Counted from the stretch's first letter, positions 7,563-19,964 are shown. The stretch is DNA of 64,000 bases from Mycolicibacterium diernhoferi (GCF_019456655.1 NZ_CP080332.1:1302001-1366000); one strand, 5' to 3'. Numbers and translations are program-made. Notes: generated by a model not told the origin, from the letters alone.

Positions 7563-9083
7563 CTACTTCATGGTCGGGATGACGAACTCGGCGCCATCCT
7601 TGATGCCGGAGGGCCAACGCTCGGTGACGGTCTTGACCTTGGTGTAGAACTGGATCGAGGCCGGGCCGTGCTGGTTGAGGTCGCCGAAGCCGGAACGCTT
7701 CCAGCCGCCGAAGGTGTGGTACGCCACCGGAACCGGGATCGGGACATTCACGCCGACCATGCCGACCTGCACGCGGGAGACGAAGTCGCGGGCGGCGTCA
7801 CCGTCGCGGGTGAAGATCGCCACGCCGTTGCCGTACTCGTGCTTGGTGGGCAGGCTCAGTGCCTCTTCGTAATCCTCGGCGCGGACGATGCACAGCACCG
7901 GGCCGAAGATCTCGTCGGTGTAGATCGACATGTCGGTGCTGACGTGATCAAAGAGGGTGGGGCCGATGAAGTAGCCGCCCTCCAGGCTCTGATCGTCGAA
8001 GCTGAGTTCGTCGGTGGCGCGCTCGCGGCCGTCGACCACGATCTCGGCGCCGGCCTCGACACCCTGGTTGATGTAGTCGCGGACCCGCTCGAGGGCGGCA
8101 CCGGTGACCAGCGGCCCGTAGTCGGCCTTGGGATCCAGGCTGTGCCCGACACGCAGCTGCTTGACACGCTCGACGAGCTTGGCGCGCAACCGGTTTGCGG
8201 TCTCTTCGCCAACCGGGACGGCGACGCTGATGGCCATGCAACGCTCACCGGCGCTGCCGTAGCCGGCACCGATCAGTGCGTCGACGGCCTGGTCGAGGTC
8301 GGCGTCGGGCAGGATGATCATGTGGTTCTTGGCGCCACCGAAGCACTGCGAACGCTTTCCGTGCGCGGCCGCGGTGGAGTAGATGTACTGCGCGATGTCG
8401 GAGCTGCCGACGAACCCGACGGCCTGGATGTCGGGGTGGGTGAGGATGGCGTCGACCGCCTCCTTGTCACCCTGCACCACCTGGAACACACCGGCGGGCA
8501 GACCGGCCTCGATGAACAGCTCGGCGAGCCGCAGGGGGACCGAGGGGTCACGCTCAGAAGGCTTGAGGATGAAGGCGTTTCCGCACGCCAGGGCCGGGCC
8601 GGCCTTCCACAGCGGGATCATCGCCGGGAAGTTGAACGGGGTGATGCCGGCGACGACACCGAGCGGCTGACGGATCGAGTAGACGTCGATGCCGGTGCCG
8701 GCGCCCTCGGTGAACTCACCCTTGAGCAGGTGTGGGATGCCGATGGCGAACTCGATGACCTCGATGCCGCGCTGGATGTCGCCCAGCGAATCGGCGACGG
8801 TCTTGCCGTGCTCGATGGACAGCAGCTCGGCCAGCTCCTGGGCGTTCTGGTTCACCAGGTCGATGAACTTCATGAACACCCGCCCGCGGCGCTGCGGGTT
8901 GTAGGCGGCCCAAACCTTCTGGGCTTCGACGGCGGAGGCGACGGCGGTGTCCACGTCGGCCTTGCTGGCCAGCAACACCTGGGCCTGGACCTCGCCGGTG
9001 CTGGGGTTGAGCACGTCGGCGGTGCGGGTGGACGCCAGGTCGCTGCGCTGGCCGTCGATGAAGTGCGGAATCTGTGTGGTCAT
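7563..9083 (-). CDS. mmsA: Methylmalonate-semialdehyde dehydrogenase (CoA-acylating)
   Basis: 506 residues, aldehyde dehydrogenase superfamily. The catalytic Cys is in GYGSAGERCMAISVAVPV, with the MMSDH-type motifs GVVAGITPFNFPAMIPLWK and FVGSSDIAQYIY. It converts methylmalonate semialdehyde to propionyl-CoA using NAD+ and CoA, ending valine and contributing to thymine catabolism. It is first gene of the operon. The 204 bp upstream (9084-9287) contains AT-richer stretches (GCATATCCTAGTAAT near 9140) and presumably the promoter, but no operator was recognised. Confidence 0.95.
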   Translation of the reverse strand: MTTQIPHFIDGQRSDLASTRTADVLNPSTGEVQAQVLLASKADVDTAVASAVEAQKVWAAYNPQRRGRVFMKFIDLVNQNAQELAELLSIEHGKTVADSLGDIQRGIEVIEFAIGIPHLLKGEFTEGAGTGIDVYSIRQPLGVVAGITPFNFPAMIPLWKAGPALACGNAFILKPSERDPSVPLRLAELFIEAGLPAGVFQVVQGDKEAVDAILTHPDIQAVGFVGSSDIAQYIYSTAAAHGKRSQCFGGAKNHMIILPDADLDQAVDALIGAGYGSAGERCMAISVAVPVGEETANRLRAKLVERVKQLRVGHSLDPKADYGPLVTGAALERVRDYINQGVEAGAEIVVDGRERATDELSFDDQSLEGGYFIGPTLFDHVSTDMSIYTDEIFGPVLCIVRAEDYEEALSLPTKHEYGNGVAIFTRDGDAARDFVSRVQVGMVGVNVPIPVPVAYHTFGGWKRSGFGDLNQHGPASIQFYTKVKTVTERWPSGIKDGAEFVIPTMK

Positions 9084-9287
9084 GACATCCGTCCAAAAAG
9101 GTGTGCAGATTTACTGGTCCGGCGGAAGGCCGAGATACTTGCATATCCTAGTAATCGGGGCACGGGTTTGGCAAGGGGCTGTTGTGAGGGCGACCGGCGC
9201 AGCGGTCGACTGTGAGCCGGGCGATGAAATCGGGTACAGATGGGCGATCTTGTTCACGCCGGCGGCGGGCCGGCTAGGGCGAAGCCG

Positions 9288-9896
9288 TCACTCGCCGGCC
9301 TGCGCGGCGCGCAGGCTCTCCACGAAGGCCTGGCTGTCGGCCCAGGTCGGGAGAAGCCCGGCGGCGCGTACCTCGTCGAGGGTCGGTGCGGCGGCGTCGC
9401 GCTCGGACAGCAGCGGGGTATGCCCGGCGGGCCACTCGATACCCAGCGAGGTGGCCAGGATGGTGTGCTCGCGCTGCGGCGCATAACCCGTCGAGCACAG
9501 GTACATCACCGTCGAATTATCTTCCAACGCAAGGAAAGCGTGCCCGAGGCCCTCGGACAGGTACACCGAGTTGTGGGTGCGTTCGTCGAGCAGCACGGCA
9601 TCCCACTGCCCGAAGGTGGGGGAGCCGACCCGGATGTCGAGCACCACGTCGTACACCGACCCGCGCAGGCAGGTGACGTATTTGGCCTGGCTCGGCGGCA
9701 ACTCGGCGAAGTGCACCCCGCGCAGCACCCCGGCCGCGGATACCGAGCAGTTGGCCTGGGCCAGGTCGAAGCGATGCCCGGTCATCGAGGTGAACCCGGG
9801 CGCGGTGAACCATTCGAAGAACAATCCGCGGGAATCGGTGTGCACCCTCGGGGTGATCTCCCACGCACCGGGCACCTTCAGTTCACGCGAGCTCAT
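9288..9896 (-). CDS. rmlC: dTDP-4-dehydrorhamnose 3,5-epimerase
   Basis: 202 residues, equal to the M. tuberculosis RmlC length; start chosen at MSSRELKVPGAWEITPRVH. The cupin fold shows DSRGLFFEWF, QANCSVSAAGVLRGVHF (catalytic His in RGVHF) and YLSEGLGHAFLAL. It catalyses the third step of dTDP-L-rhamnose synthesis, needed for the rhamnosyl linker of arabinogalactan. It is 10 bp after rmlB in the same operon. Confidence 0.95.
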   Translation of the reverse strand: MSSRELKVPGAWEITPRVHTDSRGLFFEWFTAPGFTSMTGHRFDLAQANCSVSAAGVLRGVHFAELPPSQAKYVTCLRGSVYDVVLDIRVGSPTFGQWDAVLLDERTHNSVYLSEGLGHAFLALEDNSTVMYLCSTGYAPQREHTILATSLGIEWPAGHTPLLSERDAAAPTLDEVRAAGLLPTWADSQAFVESLRAAQAGE

Positions 9897-9906
9897 GTCC
9901 GCAACC

Positions 9907-10911
<1,005 letters not shown>

Positions 10912-11784
10912 CTAGTGGTCTACCCCTTTGAGCCCCAGCGGGCCGGCCAGTTCGGTCAGCGTGGGAATCAGCTTGTCCGGGCCACCCAGCACCTGGATGG
11001 CCACGTGATCGGCGCCGGCGTCCAGATGCTCGTTGAGCCGCGCCGCGATCGCCGAGGCGCCCCCGTGCGCCACCACCGCGTCGATCAGCCGGTCGCTGCC
11101 CGGCTTGGCGATGTCCTCCTCGGTGAACCCGAGCCGGCGCCAGTTGTTCAGGTAGTTGCTCAGATTGAGGTAGAAGTCCACGGTCTCGCGGCCCACCGCG
11201 CGGGCCTGCTCGGCGGCATCCGGTGACGCGTCGGTGAGCACCACCTTGTGTTCGGGCGCCAGGAAGACGGTGTTGCCGATGAGGTTGCGCGCCTGCCCGG
11301 TGTGTTCCGGGGTGGTCAGGTAGGGGTGGGCGCCGGCACTGCGCGCGGCCGCCAGCTTGAGCACCTTGGGGCCGAGCGCGGCGACGACCCGCCTGCTGGT
11401 CGGCACCTTCTGCGCGTCGAGGGCGTCCAGGTATTCGACCAGCACGTCGTAGGGCTTGCGGTACTCCTCGGTGTGTTCGGGATGGCCGATCCCGATGCCG
11501 AGCAGGAAGCGGCCCGGGAACGCCTTCTCCACCCGGTGGTAGGCCTCGGCGACCTCTTCGGCCGGGGCCGTCCACACATTGATGATGCCGGTGGCGACCT
11601 GCAGATTCTCGGTGGCCTCCAACAGCGGTTCGACGTAGTTGAGGTCGCCGGCCGGCGAACCGCCCACCCAGATCGCGCGGTAGCCGAGCTGCTCGATCTC
11701 GGCGGCCTGTTCCGGCTTGGGGCTCCCGAAGATCCAGACGCCGAAGCGGCCGAGGTCGGGTTTGAGCGAGACAGCGTCGGTCAT
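10912..11784 (-). CDS. LLM-class (luciferase-like) F420-dependent oxidoreductase, Rv3463-like
   Basis: 290 residues. TIM-barrel bacterial luciferase-like fold; characteristic pieces are LGYRAIWVGGSPAGDLNYVE, ATGIINVWTAPAEEVAEAYH and FLLGIGIGHPEHTEEYRKPY. Members of this group in mycobacteria usually use the deazaflavin F420, but the substrate is unknown. A close paralogue lies directly upstream (11824-12669), so the pair arose by tandem duplication. It probably belongs to one transcription unit running into rmlB. Confidence 0.85.
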   Translation of the reverse strand: MTDAVSLKPDLGRFGVWIFGSPKPEQAAEIEQLGYRAIWVGGSPAGDLNYVEPLLEATENLQVATGIINVWTAPAEEVAEAYHRVEKAFPGRFLLGIGIGHPEHTEEYRKPYDVLVEYLDALDAQKVPTSRRVVAALGPKVLKLAAARSAGAHPYLTTPEHTGQARNLIGNTVFLAPEHKVVLTDASPDAAEQARAVGRETVDFYLNLSNYLNNWRRLGFTEEDIAKPGSDRLIDAVVAHGGASAIAARLNEHLDAGADHVAIQVLGGPDKLIPTLTELAGPLGLKGVDH

Positions 11785-11823
11785 GGTGGTAGTCCTCGTT
11801 CCTGGGTAGTTCCGCGTTTCTGA

Positions 11824-12669
11824 TTACTGCAGCCCGAGCGGGCCGGCCAGTTCGGCCAGTGCAGGCACCAGCTTGTCAGTACCCGTCAGGACCTGAACCG
11901 GAACGTGATCGGCGCCGGCGGTGAGATGTTCGCGCAGGCGCGCGGCGATCGCCTCGGTGCTGCCGTAGGCGACCACGGCGTCCACCAGCGCATCGCTGCC
12001 CGGCTTGGCCACATCCGCATCGGTGAACCCCAGCCGTTTCCAGTTGTTCAGATAGTTCGCCAGATCGAGGTAGACCTGCAGCGCCTTGCGGCCCACGGCG
12101 CGGGCCGCCTCGGCGTCGCTGGTCGGGACCACCTTGTGCTCCGGCGCCAGGAACGCGTCGGGCCCGATGAGGTCCCGCGCGGTGGCGGTGTGCTCCGGGG
12201 TGGTCAGGTAGGGGTGGGCGCCGGCGCTGCGGCGCGCCGCGAGTTTGAGCACCTGCGGGCCGAGCGCGGCGACCACCCGGCGGTCGGCCGGGACGCCGTA
12301 GCGGTCCAGCTCGGCGAGGTAGTCGGTGAGCGCGTCGTAGGGCTTCTTGTACTCGGTGTGCGCTTCGGGGTGGCCGACGCCGATCCCGAGCAGGAACCGG
12401 CCCGGGTACTCCTTGTCGATCCGGTGGAACGATTCGGCGACCGGCCCGGCCGCAGCGGTCCAGATGTTCACGATGCCCGTCGCGAGCGACAGGCTGTCGG
12501 TGGCGCCCAGGATGGGCTCGACCCACTCCAGCTCGGCCGGCGGTGAGCCGCCGGCCCAGATCGCCCCGTACCCGAGGGCCTCGATGTCGCGGAGTTGTTC
12601 CCGCGAGAGTTGTCGCCACTGGGCGTAGTGGCCGAAGACGCCGAACGTGCCCAAGTCTGGTTTCGTCAC
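11824..12669 (-). CDS. LLM-class F420-dependent oxidoreductase, tandem paralogue
   Basis: 281 residues. It shares the landmarks of the downstream copy: LGYGAIWAGGSPPAELEWVE, ATGIVNIWTAAAGPVAESFH, FLLGIGVGHPEAHTEYKKPY and RRSAGAHPYLTTPEHTATAR. The N-terminus differs most (MTKPDLGTFGVFGHYAQWRQ), so cofactor and fold are conserved while substrate may differ. The gap to the second copy is 39 bp. Function beyond a predicted F420 or flavin oxidoreductase is unknown. Confidence 0.85.
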   Translation of the reverse strand: MTKPDLGTFGVFGHYAQWRQLSREQLRDIEALGYGAIWAGGSPPAELEWVEPILGATDSLSLATGIVNIWTAAAGPVAESFHRIDKEYPGRFLLGIGVGHPEAHTEYKKPYDALTDYLAELDRYGVPADRRVVAALGPQVLKLAARRSAGAHPYLTTPEHTATARDLIGPDAFLAPEHKVVPTSDAEAARAVGRKALQVYLDLANYLNNWKRLGFTDADVAKPGSDALVDAVVAYGSTEAIAARLREHLTAGADHVPVQVLTGTDKLVPALAELAGPLGLQ

Positions 12670-12726
12670 GTTTGCCTCAACGACGGCGGTGACGTGCGCA
12701 TTCCGATCCGCGCACGCCGATCGGAA

Positions 12727-14250
12727 CTATTCGGTGCCGGCGGCGGCGAGTTCACCCGGAGTCGGGGTGACCGGGGCGGGCGCGATCAACGGCAGGCAGA
12801 CCGCGAACCGGGTATCACCCGGCTTGGACTGCACCGAGATGTTGCCGCCGTGCTTTTCCACCACGATCCGCCAGGCCAGGTCCAGGCCGAGCCCGGTGCC
12901 CTCGCCGAACGGCTTGGTGGTGAAGAACGGGGTGAAGATCCGGTCGATGATCTCCTCGGGGATGCCCGGGCCGTCATCGCAGATCTCGACCCGGATCGTG
13001 TGCTCGTTCTCCCGGGAAGTGCGCAGGGTCAGCGTGCCCTCCCCGTCCATCGCCTGGATCGCGTTGTCGATGATATTGGTCCAGACCTGGTTGAGATCAC
13101 CTGGGTAGCACTGCAATTCAGGCAGCGTCTTGTCCAGCTCCTTGACGATGGACACCGGCTTGCCCTTGCCGGGGCCGCCGATCTTGTCGCCGAACATCAT
13201 GATCGTGCTGCGCAGCAGTTCGTGCACGTCGGCGCTGCCGTAGGTGCCGCGGTCCATCTGCGAGTACTGCTTGGCGCCGGCCAGCAGGGCGGAGATCCGC
13301 TTGCTGGCCTCGGCGATCTCGTTCATCCTCAGTTCGTTGTCGATGGTGTACTTCAGCCAGCCGATGGCGCTCTGCAGCGACGCCGTCGCGTCGACCTCGT
13401 CGACGGAGGCGTGTACCTTCTCCAGCCAGTCGGTATCGAGGCCGGCCTCGACGAATGTCGGCGCGTAGTCCCAGGCCAACGCGATGCCGTGGTCCTCCAG
13501 CCAGTCGCCGATCGCGTCCTCGCGGTCGGAGGCCTCCAGCGCGGTGAGTTCGACATCGCGGTTCTTGGCCACCTGCTCGGCGACATCGTCCTGGATGCGG
13601 ATCAGCACGCACATCCCCTCGGGGGAGAACTTCCCGTCGGCCAGCATGGCCAGCTTGTGCCGCATCTTGCCGACCGTCTCGCGCAGATCGGCGACGGCCC
13701 GGGCGGTGGCGGCGGCGGGATTGTTGAGCTGATGGGTGAGCCCGGCGGTGATGGTGCCCAACGCCAGCAACTTCTCCCGCTGCCCGATGATCTGGCTCTG
13801 CCTGCGGCCGCCGACGAGATGACCTTCGAGCAGGTGCACCGCCATCGGGAACTGGGTGCGCATGAACTCGGCGAAGTCCTTGGCCTCGAGCACGAAGCAG
13901 CGCGACGGCCGGGTCAGCTGCACCGAGGCCTGATAGCTCTGTTCCTCACCGGGGATGTAGGCGGACCACGCGCCGAAGTACACGCCGCGCTGGGAGGTGC
14001 GGTTGGTCTGGATGTCGACGCCGCCGGACCGCTTCGACATGATCAATTCGCCGTCGATCATGACGTAGAAGCAGGTGGCGGGCTCGCCCTCCTGGCACAG
14101 CGGGCCGGCCGGGAACGTCTCGATGTGCCCGGCCTCGCAGAGGATGTCGAGCTGGTCGTCGGCGAGATGCTCGAACAGGAACAGCGTCCGCAGCTCTTCG
14201 CGGACGCACTGCTCGCCGTCGTCTGTGACCTCGCCGTTGCTGGAACCCAT
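12727..14250 (-). CDS. Cyclic-nucleotide-binding-domain histidine kinase
   Basis: 507 residues, no membrane segment. A cNMP-binding-type beta-roll fills residues about 20-130 (LFLFEHLADDQLDILCEAGH, then the GELIMSKR region). A HisKA segment with the probable phospho-His at about 173 (GLTHQLNNP) follows, then a long helical insert, then HATPase_c (LNQVWTNIIDNAIQAM; CDDGPGIPEEI; GEGTGLGLDL). The start ATG at 14250 is 32 bp from the stop of the receiver/reductase fusion gene, which therefore is its likely phosphorylation partner (inference). Confidence 0.88.
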   Translation of the reverse strand: MGSSNGEVTDDGEQCVREELRTLFLFEHLADDQLDILCEAGHIETFPAGPLCQEGEPATCFYVMIDGELIMSKRSGGVDIQTNRTSQRGVYFGAWSAYIPGEEQSYQASVQLTRPSRCFVLEAKDFAEFMRTQFPMAVHLLEGHLVGGRRQSQIIGQREKLLALGTITAGLTHQLNNPAAATARAVADLRETVGKMRHKLAMLADGKFSPEGMCVLIRIQDDVAEQVAKNRDVELTALEASDREDAIGDWLEDHGIALAWDYAPTFVEAGLDTDWLEKVHASVDEVDATASLQSAIGWLKYTIDNELRMNEIAEASKRISALLAGAKQYSQMDRGTYGSADVHELLRSTIMMFGDKIGGPGKGKPVSIVKELDKTLPELQCYPGDLNQVWTNIIDNAIQAMDGEGTLTLRTSRENEHTIRVEICDDGPGIPEEIIDRIFTPFFTTKPFGEGTGLGLDLAWRIVVEKHGGNISVQSKPGDTRFAVCLPLIAPAPVTPTPGELAAAGTE

Positions 14251-14282
14251 GTGTCCCTCTTCCCGCGTCGTCCTGCGTCGTT

Positions 14283-15986
<1,704 letters not shown>

Positions 15987-16025
15987 CGCTACCAGTATGC
16001 GCCCGTCGTCGAGCGGATTTGCGGC

Positions 16026-16925
16026 TCAGGTGGGATGAACCGGCGACTGGGGCCGCGCAACGATGACCGCGGTCCGCGCGGATTGCGCCACCGTGCGGCT
16101 GACCGATCCCAGAAGCATGCCGGCGAAACCGCCGCGGCCGTGGCTGCCGACCACCACCAGTTGCGCCGTTTCTGCTTGCACAAGCAACTGCTGGGCCGGG
16201 CTGTCGCGGACCACCTCCCGCCGAACGGGCACGTCGGGGTAGCGCTCCTGCCATCCGGCCAGACGTTCGGACAGCACCTCCTCGGCCTGCGGCCGAAACG
16301 TCGTCCACTCCTCGGCGGGGTACGCGTACACCGTCACGTCGTTCCACGCATGTACCGCGATCAGTTCCACCGCGCGCCGCGAGGCCTCGTCGAAAGCGAT
16401 CGCCACCGCGGCCTCCGAGGCGGGTGACCCGTCGATGCCCACCACGACGGGGGCTCGCTCGGACTGCATCTGCGGCTGCGCCTTCGGGTGGATCACCGCG
16501 ACCGGGCACTCGGCATGGTCGAGCACTCCGGAGCTGACCGAACCGAGCAGGGCGCGCCCGATGCGACCGAGCCCCCGGCTGCCCACCACGAGCATCTGCG
16601 CATCCCTGGACAGGTCGACCATCGCCGACACCGGGTTGCCCTCACAGACCTGTTCGCGAATCGGGATCGATTCGGCGCCGGTCGCCACCTGTGCAGCGAT
16701 CATCGTTGCCCGGCTGAGGAACTCGCGACCGCGCTGTGCGGCCCGCTCCTTCAGGTCGTCGGCGACCGACATCTCGTACAAGGTGTGGACCGTAGTGCCC
16801 GGCAGCACGTGGACGAGGGTCAACCCGACCTTGTGCAGCACCGCTTCGGCGGCCGCCCAGTCGACGGCCGCCTCCGATTCCGGTGAGCCGTCGACTCCGA
16901 CCACGATGCCGTTACCTGACGTCAT
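16026..16925 (-). CDS. Universal stress protein, two tandem Usp domains
   Basis: 299 residues. Each half starts with the Usp strand (GIVVGVDGSPESEAAVDWAA; VVVGIDGSPASEAAVAIAFD). Each half also has the ATP-binding motif G-x2-G-x9-G-S (VVGSRGLGRIGRALLGSVS; VVGSHGRGGFAGMLLGSVS). Tandem Usp proteins like this are typical DosR-regulon members in mycobacteria. A DosR-like palindrome at 16997-17010 lies 71 bp upstream, shared with the divergent SulP gene. Confidence 0.93.
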   Translation of the reverse strand: MTSGNGIVVGVDGSPESEAAVDWAAAEAVLHKVGLTLVHVLPGTTVHTLYEMSVADDLKERAAQRGREFLSRATMIAAQVATGAESIPIREQVCEGNPVSAMVDLSRDAQMLVVGSRGLGRIGRALLGSVSSGVLDHAECPVAVIHPKAQPQMQSERAPVVVGIDGSPASEAAVAIAFDEASRRAVELIAVHAWNDVTVYAYPAEEWTTFRPQAEEVLSERLAGWQERYPDVPVRREVVRDSPAQQLLVQAETAQLVVVGSHGRGGFAGMLLGSVSRTVAQSARTAVIVARPQSPVHPT

Positions 16926-16996
16926 ATCAACTCCTCGAACGCCGCCTGACCATGAGTCGACCCGAATCGACCGTAGAGCACCTCCGCGGATCTGTG

Positions 16997-17010
16997 AGGG
17001 CTTTGGTCAC
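16997..17010. promoter_or_regulatory. Candidate DosR (DevR) box
   Basis: AGGGCTTTGGTCAC resembles the 14-bp core GGGACTWWAGTCCC of the published DosR motif. It sits between the divergent Usp gene and the SulP transporter gene and could serve both. Confidence 0.5.
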
Positions 17011-17096
17011 CGCGCGCAGAGCCCAACGACCCGACGTGGGGTGGCGGGGCATCGCATAACCTTGATGAGCAGTCCGAGTAGCCGCCGAGGAGGGCC

Positions 17097-18803
17097 ATGG
17101 CCGCCGCGACATGGGGTCGGCGTGCCATGCCGGGTCTGGCGAACTTCCAGGGCTACCGCAGAGATGTGCTGCGCGGGGACGTGCTGGGCGGGCTCACCGT
17201 GTCGGCGTATCTGGTGCCCCAGGCCCTCGCATACGCCACCCTGGCCGGCCTGCCGCCGGCGGCGGGTCTGTGGGCGGCGTTGCCGCCGTTGGTGATCTAC
17301 GCGATCCTCGGGTCGTCGCGCCAACTCTCGATCGGCCCGGAATCCACCACGGCGCTGATGACGGCGGCCGTGCTGGGATCGACGATCGCCGGTGGCGACC
17401 CCGCACGTTACGCGGCGTACGCCGCGACGTTGGCCGTCCTCGTCGGCGCGATCTGCCTTGTTGCCGGGTTGCTCAGGCTCGGCTTCCTCGCGAACCTCCT
17501 GTCGCGGCCCGTGCTCGTCGGGTACCTGGCCGGAATCGCCGCCATGATGGTGGCAAGTCAGCTCGGTCGGCTGGCGGGAGTGTCGGTGTCGGGTCAGTCC
17601 GTGGATGCGCAACTACGGTCCTTTGCGACCGAACTTCCGCACTGGCATTGGCCCACAGTACTTCTCAGTGCGGCGATCATGGCCTTGATCTTCGCGCTGG
17701 ACCGGTGGGCGCCTCGAGTACCGGGACCACTCATCGGGGTGTTGGCGGCCTCCGCGTTGATGGCGTTGTTCGCACACTCATGGCAGGACATCGCCGTTGT
17801 CGGCGCGGTACCGTCCGGGCTTCCGCTCCCGGGCTGGCCGATCGTGTCGGGTGAGGAGGTGCGGGCGCTCATCGTTCCGGCGATGGGTATCGCCGTGGTC
17901 GCGTTCTCGGACAATGTGCTTACCGCGAGGGCATTCGCGTCCCGAACCGGAGCCGACGTCGACCCGCAGGCCGAACTTCGTGCACTCGGCGCCTGCAATC
18001 TCGTCGTCGGTGTGTTCCGTGGGTTTCCGATCAGCTCGAGCGGTAGCCGCACTGCGCTGGCGGATGCGGCCGGGGCGCGTACGCAGGTGTACTCACTCGT
18101 GGTTTTCGCGGTGGTGGCCGCCGCACTGCTGTTCGGCGGCGGAATCATGGCCGGCATCCCGTCGGCCGCCCTCGGGGCACTCGTGGTGTTCGCAGCGACC
18201 AAACTGGTCGATGTCGGGGAATTCCGCCGATTGGCCCGGTTCCGCCGTAGCGAACTGTATCTCGCGCTGGCGACCACCGCGGCCGTCCTGCTGTTCGGGG
18301 TGCTCTACGGCGTGCTGGTGGCGGTCGCGCTGTCGGTGGCCGATCTGCTGCACCGCCTCGCGCATGCGCACGACAGCGTGCAAGGCATCGTGCCCGGACT
18401 GGCCGGCATGCACGACGTCGACGACTATCCCGCGGCGAAGGTGATCCCGGGTCTGGTGGTGTACCGCTATGACGCCCCGTTGTTCTTCGCCAACGCCGCG
18501 GACTTTCACCGTCGGGCGCTCGCTGCACTGGATCAGGCTCCGGCACCGGTGCACTGGTTCGTGCTGAACGCGGAGTCCAACGTCGAGATCGATGTCACCG
18601 CCCTGGACGCGCTCGAGCAGCTCCGCAGGGACTGCGAGCGCCGCGGAGTCGTGTTCGTCATGGCGCGGGTGAAGCAGGATCTGCGCGACGCGCTGGCCGC
18701 CGGCGGTCTACTCGACAAGATCGGTGCAGAGCGCATCTATCTGACCTTGCCCACGGCCGTCGCCGCCTATCGCGCCGAGTTCTCCGGCGATCAGGACGGA
18801 TAA
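17097..18803 (+). CDS. SulP-family anion transporter with STAS domain
   Basis: 568 residues. The N-terminal segment GDVLGGLTVSAYLVPQALAY is the SulP signature, followed by about ten to twelve membrane helices up to residue ~430. The C-terminal STAS domain covers the last ~120 residues (VYRYDAPLFFANAADFHRRA onward). The family moves sulfate, bicarbonate or other anions. The M. tuberculosis homologue Rv1739c belongs to the DosR regulon, and the box at 16997 agrees with that here. Its 3' end overlaps the convergent SRPBCC gene by 13 bp. Confidence 0.92.
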   Translation: MAAATWGRRAMPGLANFQGYRRDVLRGDVLGGLTVSAYLVPQALAYATLAGLPPAAGLWAALPPLVIYAILGSSRQLSIGPESTTALMTAAVLGSTIAGGDPARYAAYAATLAVLVGAICLVAGLLRLGFLANLLSRPVLVGYLAGIAAMMVASQLGRLAGVSVSGQSVDAQLRSFATELPHWHWPTVLLSAAIMALIFALDRWAPRVPGPLIGVLAASALMALFAHSWQDIAVVGAVPSGLPLPGWPIVSGEEVRALIVPAMGIAVVAFSDNVLTARAFASRTGADVDPQAELRALGACNLVVGVFRGFPISSSGSRTALADAAGARTQVYSLVVFAVVAAALLFGGGIMAGIPSAALGALVVFAATKLVDVGEFRRLARFRRSELYLALATTAAVLLFGVLYGVLVAVALSVADLLHRLAHAHDSVQGIVPGLAGMHDVDDYPAAKVIPGLVVYRYDAPLFFANAADFHRRALAALDQAPAPVHWFVLNAESNVEIDVTALDALEQLRRDCERRGVVFVMARVKQDLRDALAAGGLLDKIGAERIYLTLPTAVAAYRAEFSGDQDG

Positions 18804-19453
18804 CGGCACAGCACGCCGGGCTGCCGGCGTCGGCCTGCCCGCCGCGCTATACCCCGCAGCATCTTCTGCTCCATGACGAAGTGTGGAAGGTCGAACCAGA
18901 AGTGACCCACGGCGCCACCACTACCGCGGGCCAGCAATCTCGTCCCGTCGACATCGCGGCGGAGAATGAATGACCAGCAGCCGGAGGCCTTTTGGCCGCA
19001 CTGCACGCGTTCATAGTCTGCCGGGTTCACCAATACCAGGTGTGAACACTGTTTGACCGCCGCCACGATCTGGCGCGCGTCCGGGCCGTATCTGCGCGCC
19101 AGCCAGACGGTGTCGCCGACCCGTAACTTCTGCCATTCCGGGTGGACGGTGTCGGCATTGTGGATGTCGGCGCCGACCGCCCGCTCCAGAAGCGAGTAGC
19201 TGTAGAAGCCGCCCCGGTCTTCGCCGATCTGGATCAACCACGGCCACACGGCGGCACGGGATGCGGCGATGCTCACCGCGCGGGTCGTCCTCGGCGCCTC
19301 CGGGCTGACCAGCTCATCACCCGGCAGTACCGCTGCGAGCTCGTCCGGACGGGCGCCCCAGGTGTGAATCCACGGCCGCACGTGCGCGCGATACAGTGCG
19401 GCGATGCCGACGGCCGCCGACATGGCCGCCACCACGTTGTGCTGCCGCCCCAT
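18791..19453 (-). CDS. SRPBCC-like conserved hypothetical protein
   Basis: 220 residues from MGRQHNVVAAMSAAVGIAAL. The start was chosen here because the preceding frame is low-complexity Arg/Ser/Pro without family character. One N-terminal hydrophobic helix is followed by a START/SRPBCC-like domain (TRAVSIAASRAAVWPWLIQI, GGFYSYSLLERAVG, HFVMEQKMLRGI). Similar proteins are of unknown function. It lies 79 bp downstream of hspX on the same strand and may be co-transcribed with it. Confidence 0.65.
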   Translation of the reverse strand: MGRQHNVVAAMSAAVGIAALYRAHVRPWIHTWGARPDELAAVLPGDELVSPEAPRTTRAVSIAASRAAVWPWLIQIGEDRGGFYSYSLLERAVGADIHNADTVHPEWQKLRVGDTVWLARRYGPDARQIVAAVKQCSHLVLVNPADYERVQCGQKASGCWSFILRRDVDGTRLLARGSGGAVGHFWFDLPHFVMEQKMLRGIARRAGRRRQPGVLCRYPS

Positions 19454-19532
19454 CGTGACTTCTGTTTTTCGGTTGCCCGGCCCGCACGGTCCGGGGCGGC
19501 GACTGTCCGCCCCGGAAACCCCCGTCCACGTG

Positions 19533-19964
19533 TCAGCCGGCGCGTTCCACCGCGATGTGCTTCTCCGGGGACTTGGGTTCCTTGAGCGGCACCGAGACGG
19601 TGAGGACGCCCTTCTCACAGTGTGCCTTGATGTGGTCCTCGTCCGCTCCGGACGGCAGCGCCACCGTACGGGTGAAAGAGCCGTAGGAGAATTCGGAATG
19701 ACCATTGGTCTCCTTCTTCTCGCTCCGTTCGGCCTTGATCGTCAACATCCCGTTTCGGACCGTGATGTCGACGTCCTTGTCCGGATCGACGCCGGGAATC
19801 TCGGCCTTCAACTCGTACTTGCCATCGCGGATGTCGTCCTCGACCTTGATGGGGTGCCCACCGAAGATCGGTCGCAGGTTCGCCCATGAGGGAAGTCCTG
19901 GGAAGATGTCCGACATCTCCGGCCATGACGACCGATGATGTTGCTGCACAGCGACGTTACTCAT
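19533..19964 (-). CDS. hspX: Alpha-crystallin-family heat shock protein (HspX/Acr)
   Basis: 143 residues, one fewer than M. tuberculosis HspX, and alignable throughout: GVDPDKDVDITVRNGMLTIK, SEFSYGSFTRTVALP and KAHCEKGVLTVSVPL form the alpha-crystallin domain. It is an ATP-independent chaperone that accumulates in hypoxic, non-growing cells. A good ribosome-binding site (GAGGAGA) precedes the ATG. Two DosR-like palindromes lie at 20015-20047, 51-83 bp upstream, as expected for one of the strongest DosR targets. Confidence 0.96.
   Translation of the reverse strand: MSNVAVQQHHRSSWPEMSDIFPGLPSWANLRPIFGGHPIKVEDDIRDGKYELKAEIPGVDPDKDVDITVRNGMLTIKAERSEKKETNGHSEFSYGSFTRTVALPSGADEDHIKAHCEKGVLTVSVPLKEPKSPEKHIAVERAG

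Noticed and set aside
6783..9215. Very long open frame (810 codons) on the plus strand opposite mmsA and fadE9
   Set aside because: It is Gly/Asp/His/Val-rich without domain features and mirrors strongly conserved genes; long antisense frames are expected at this GC content.
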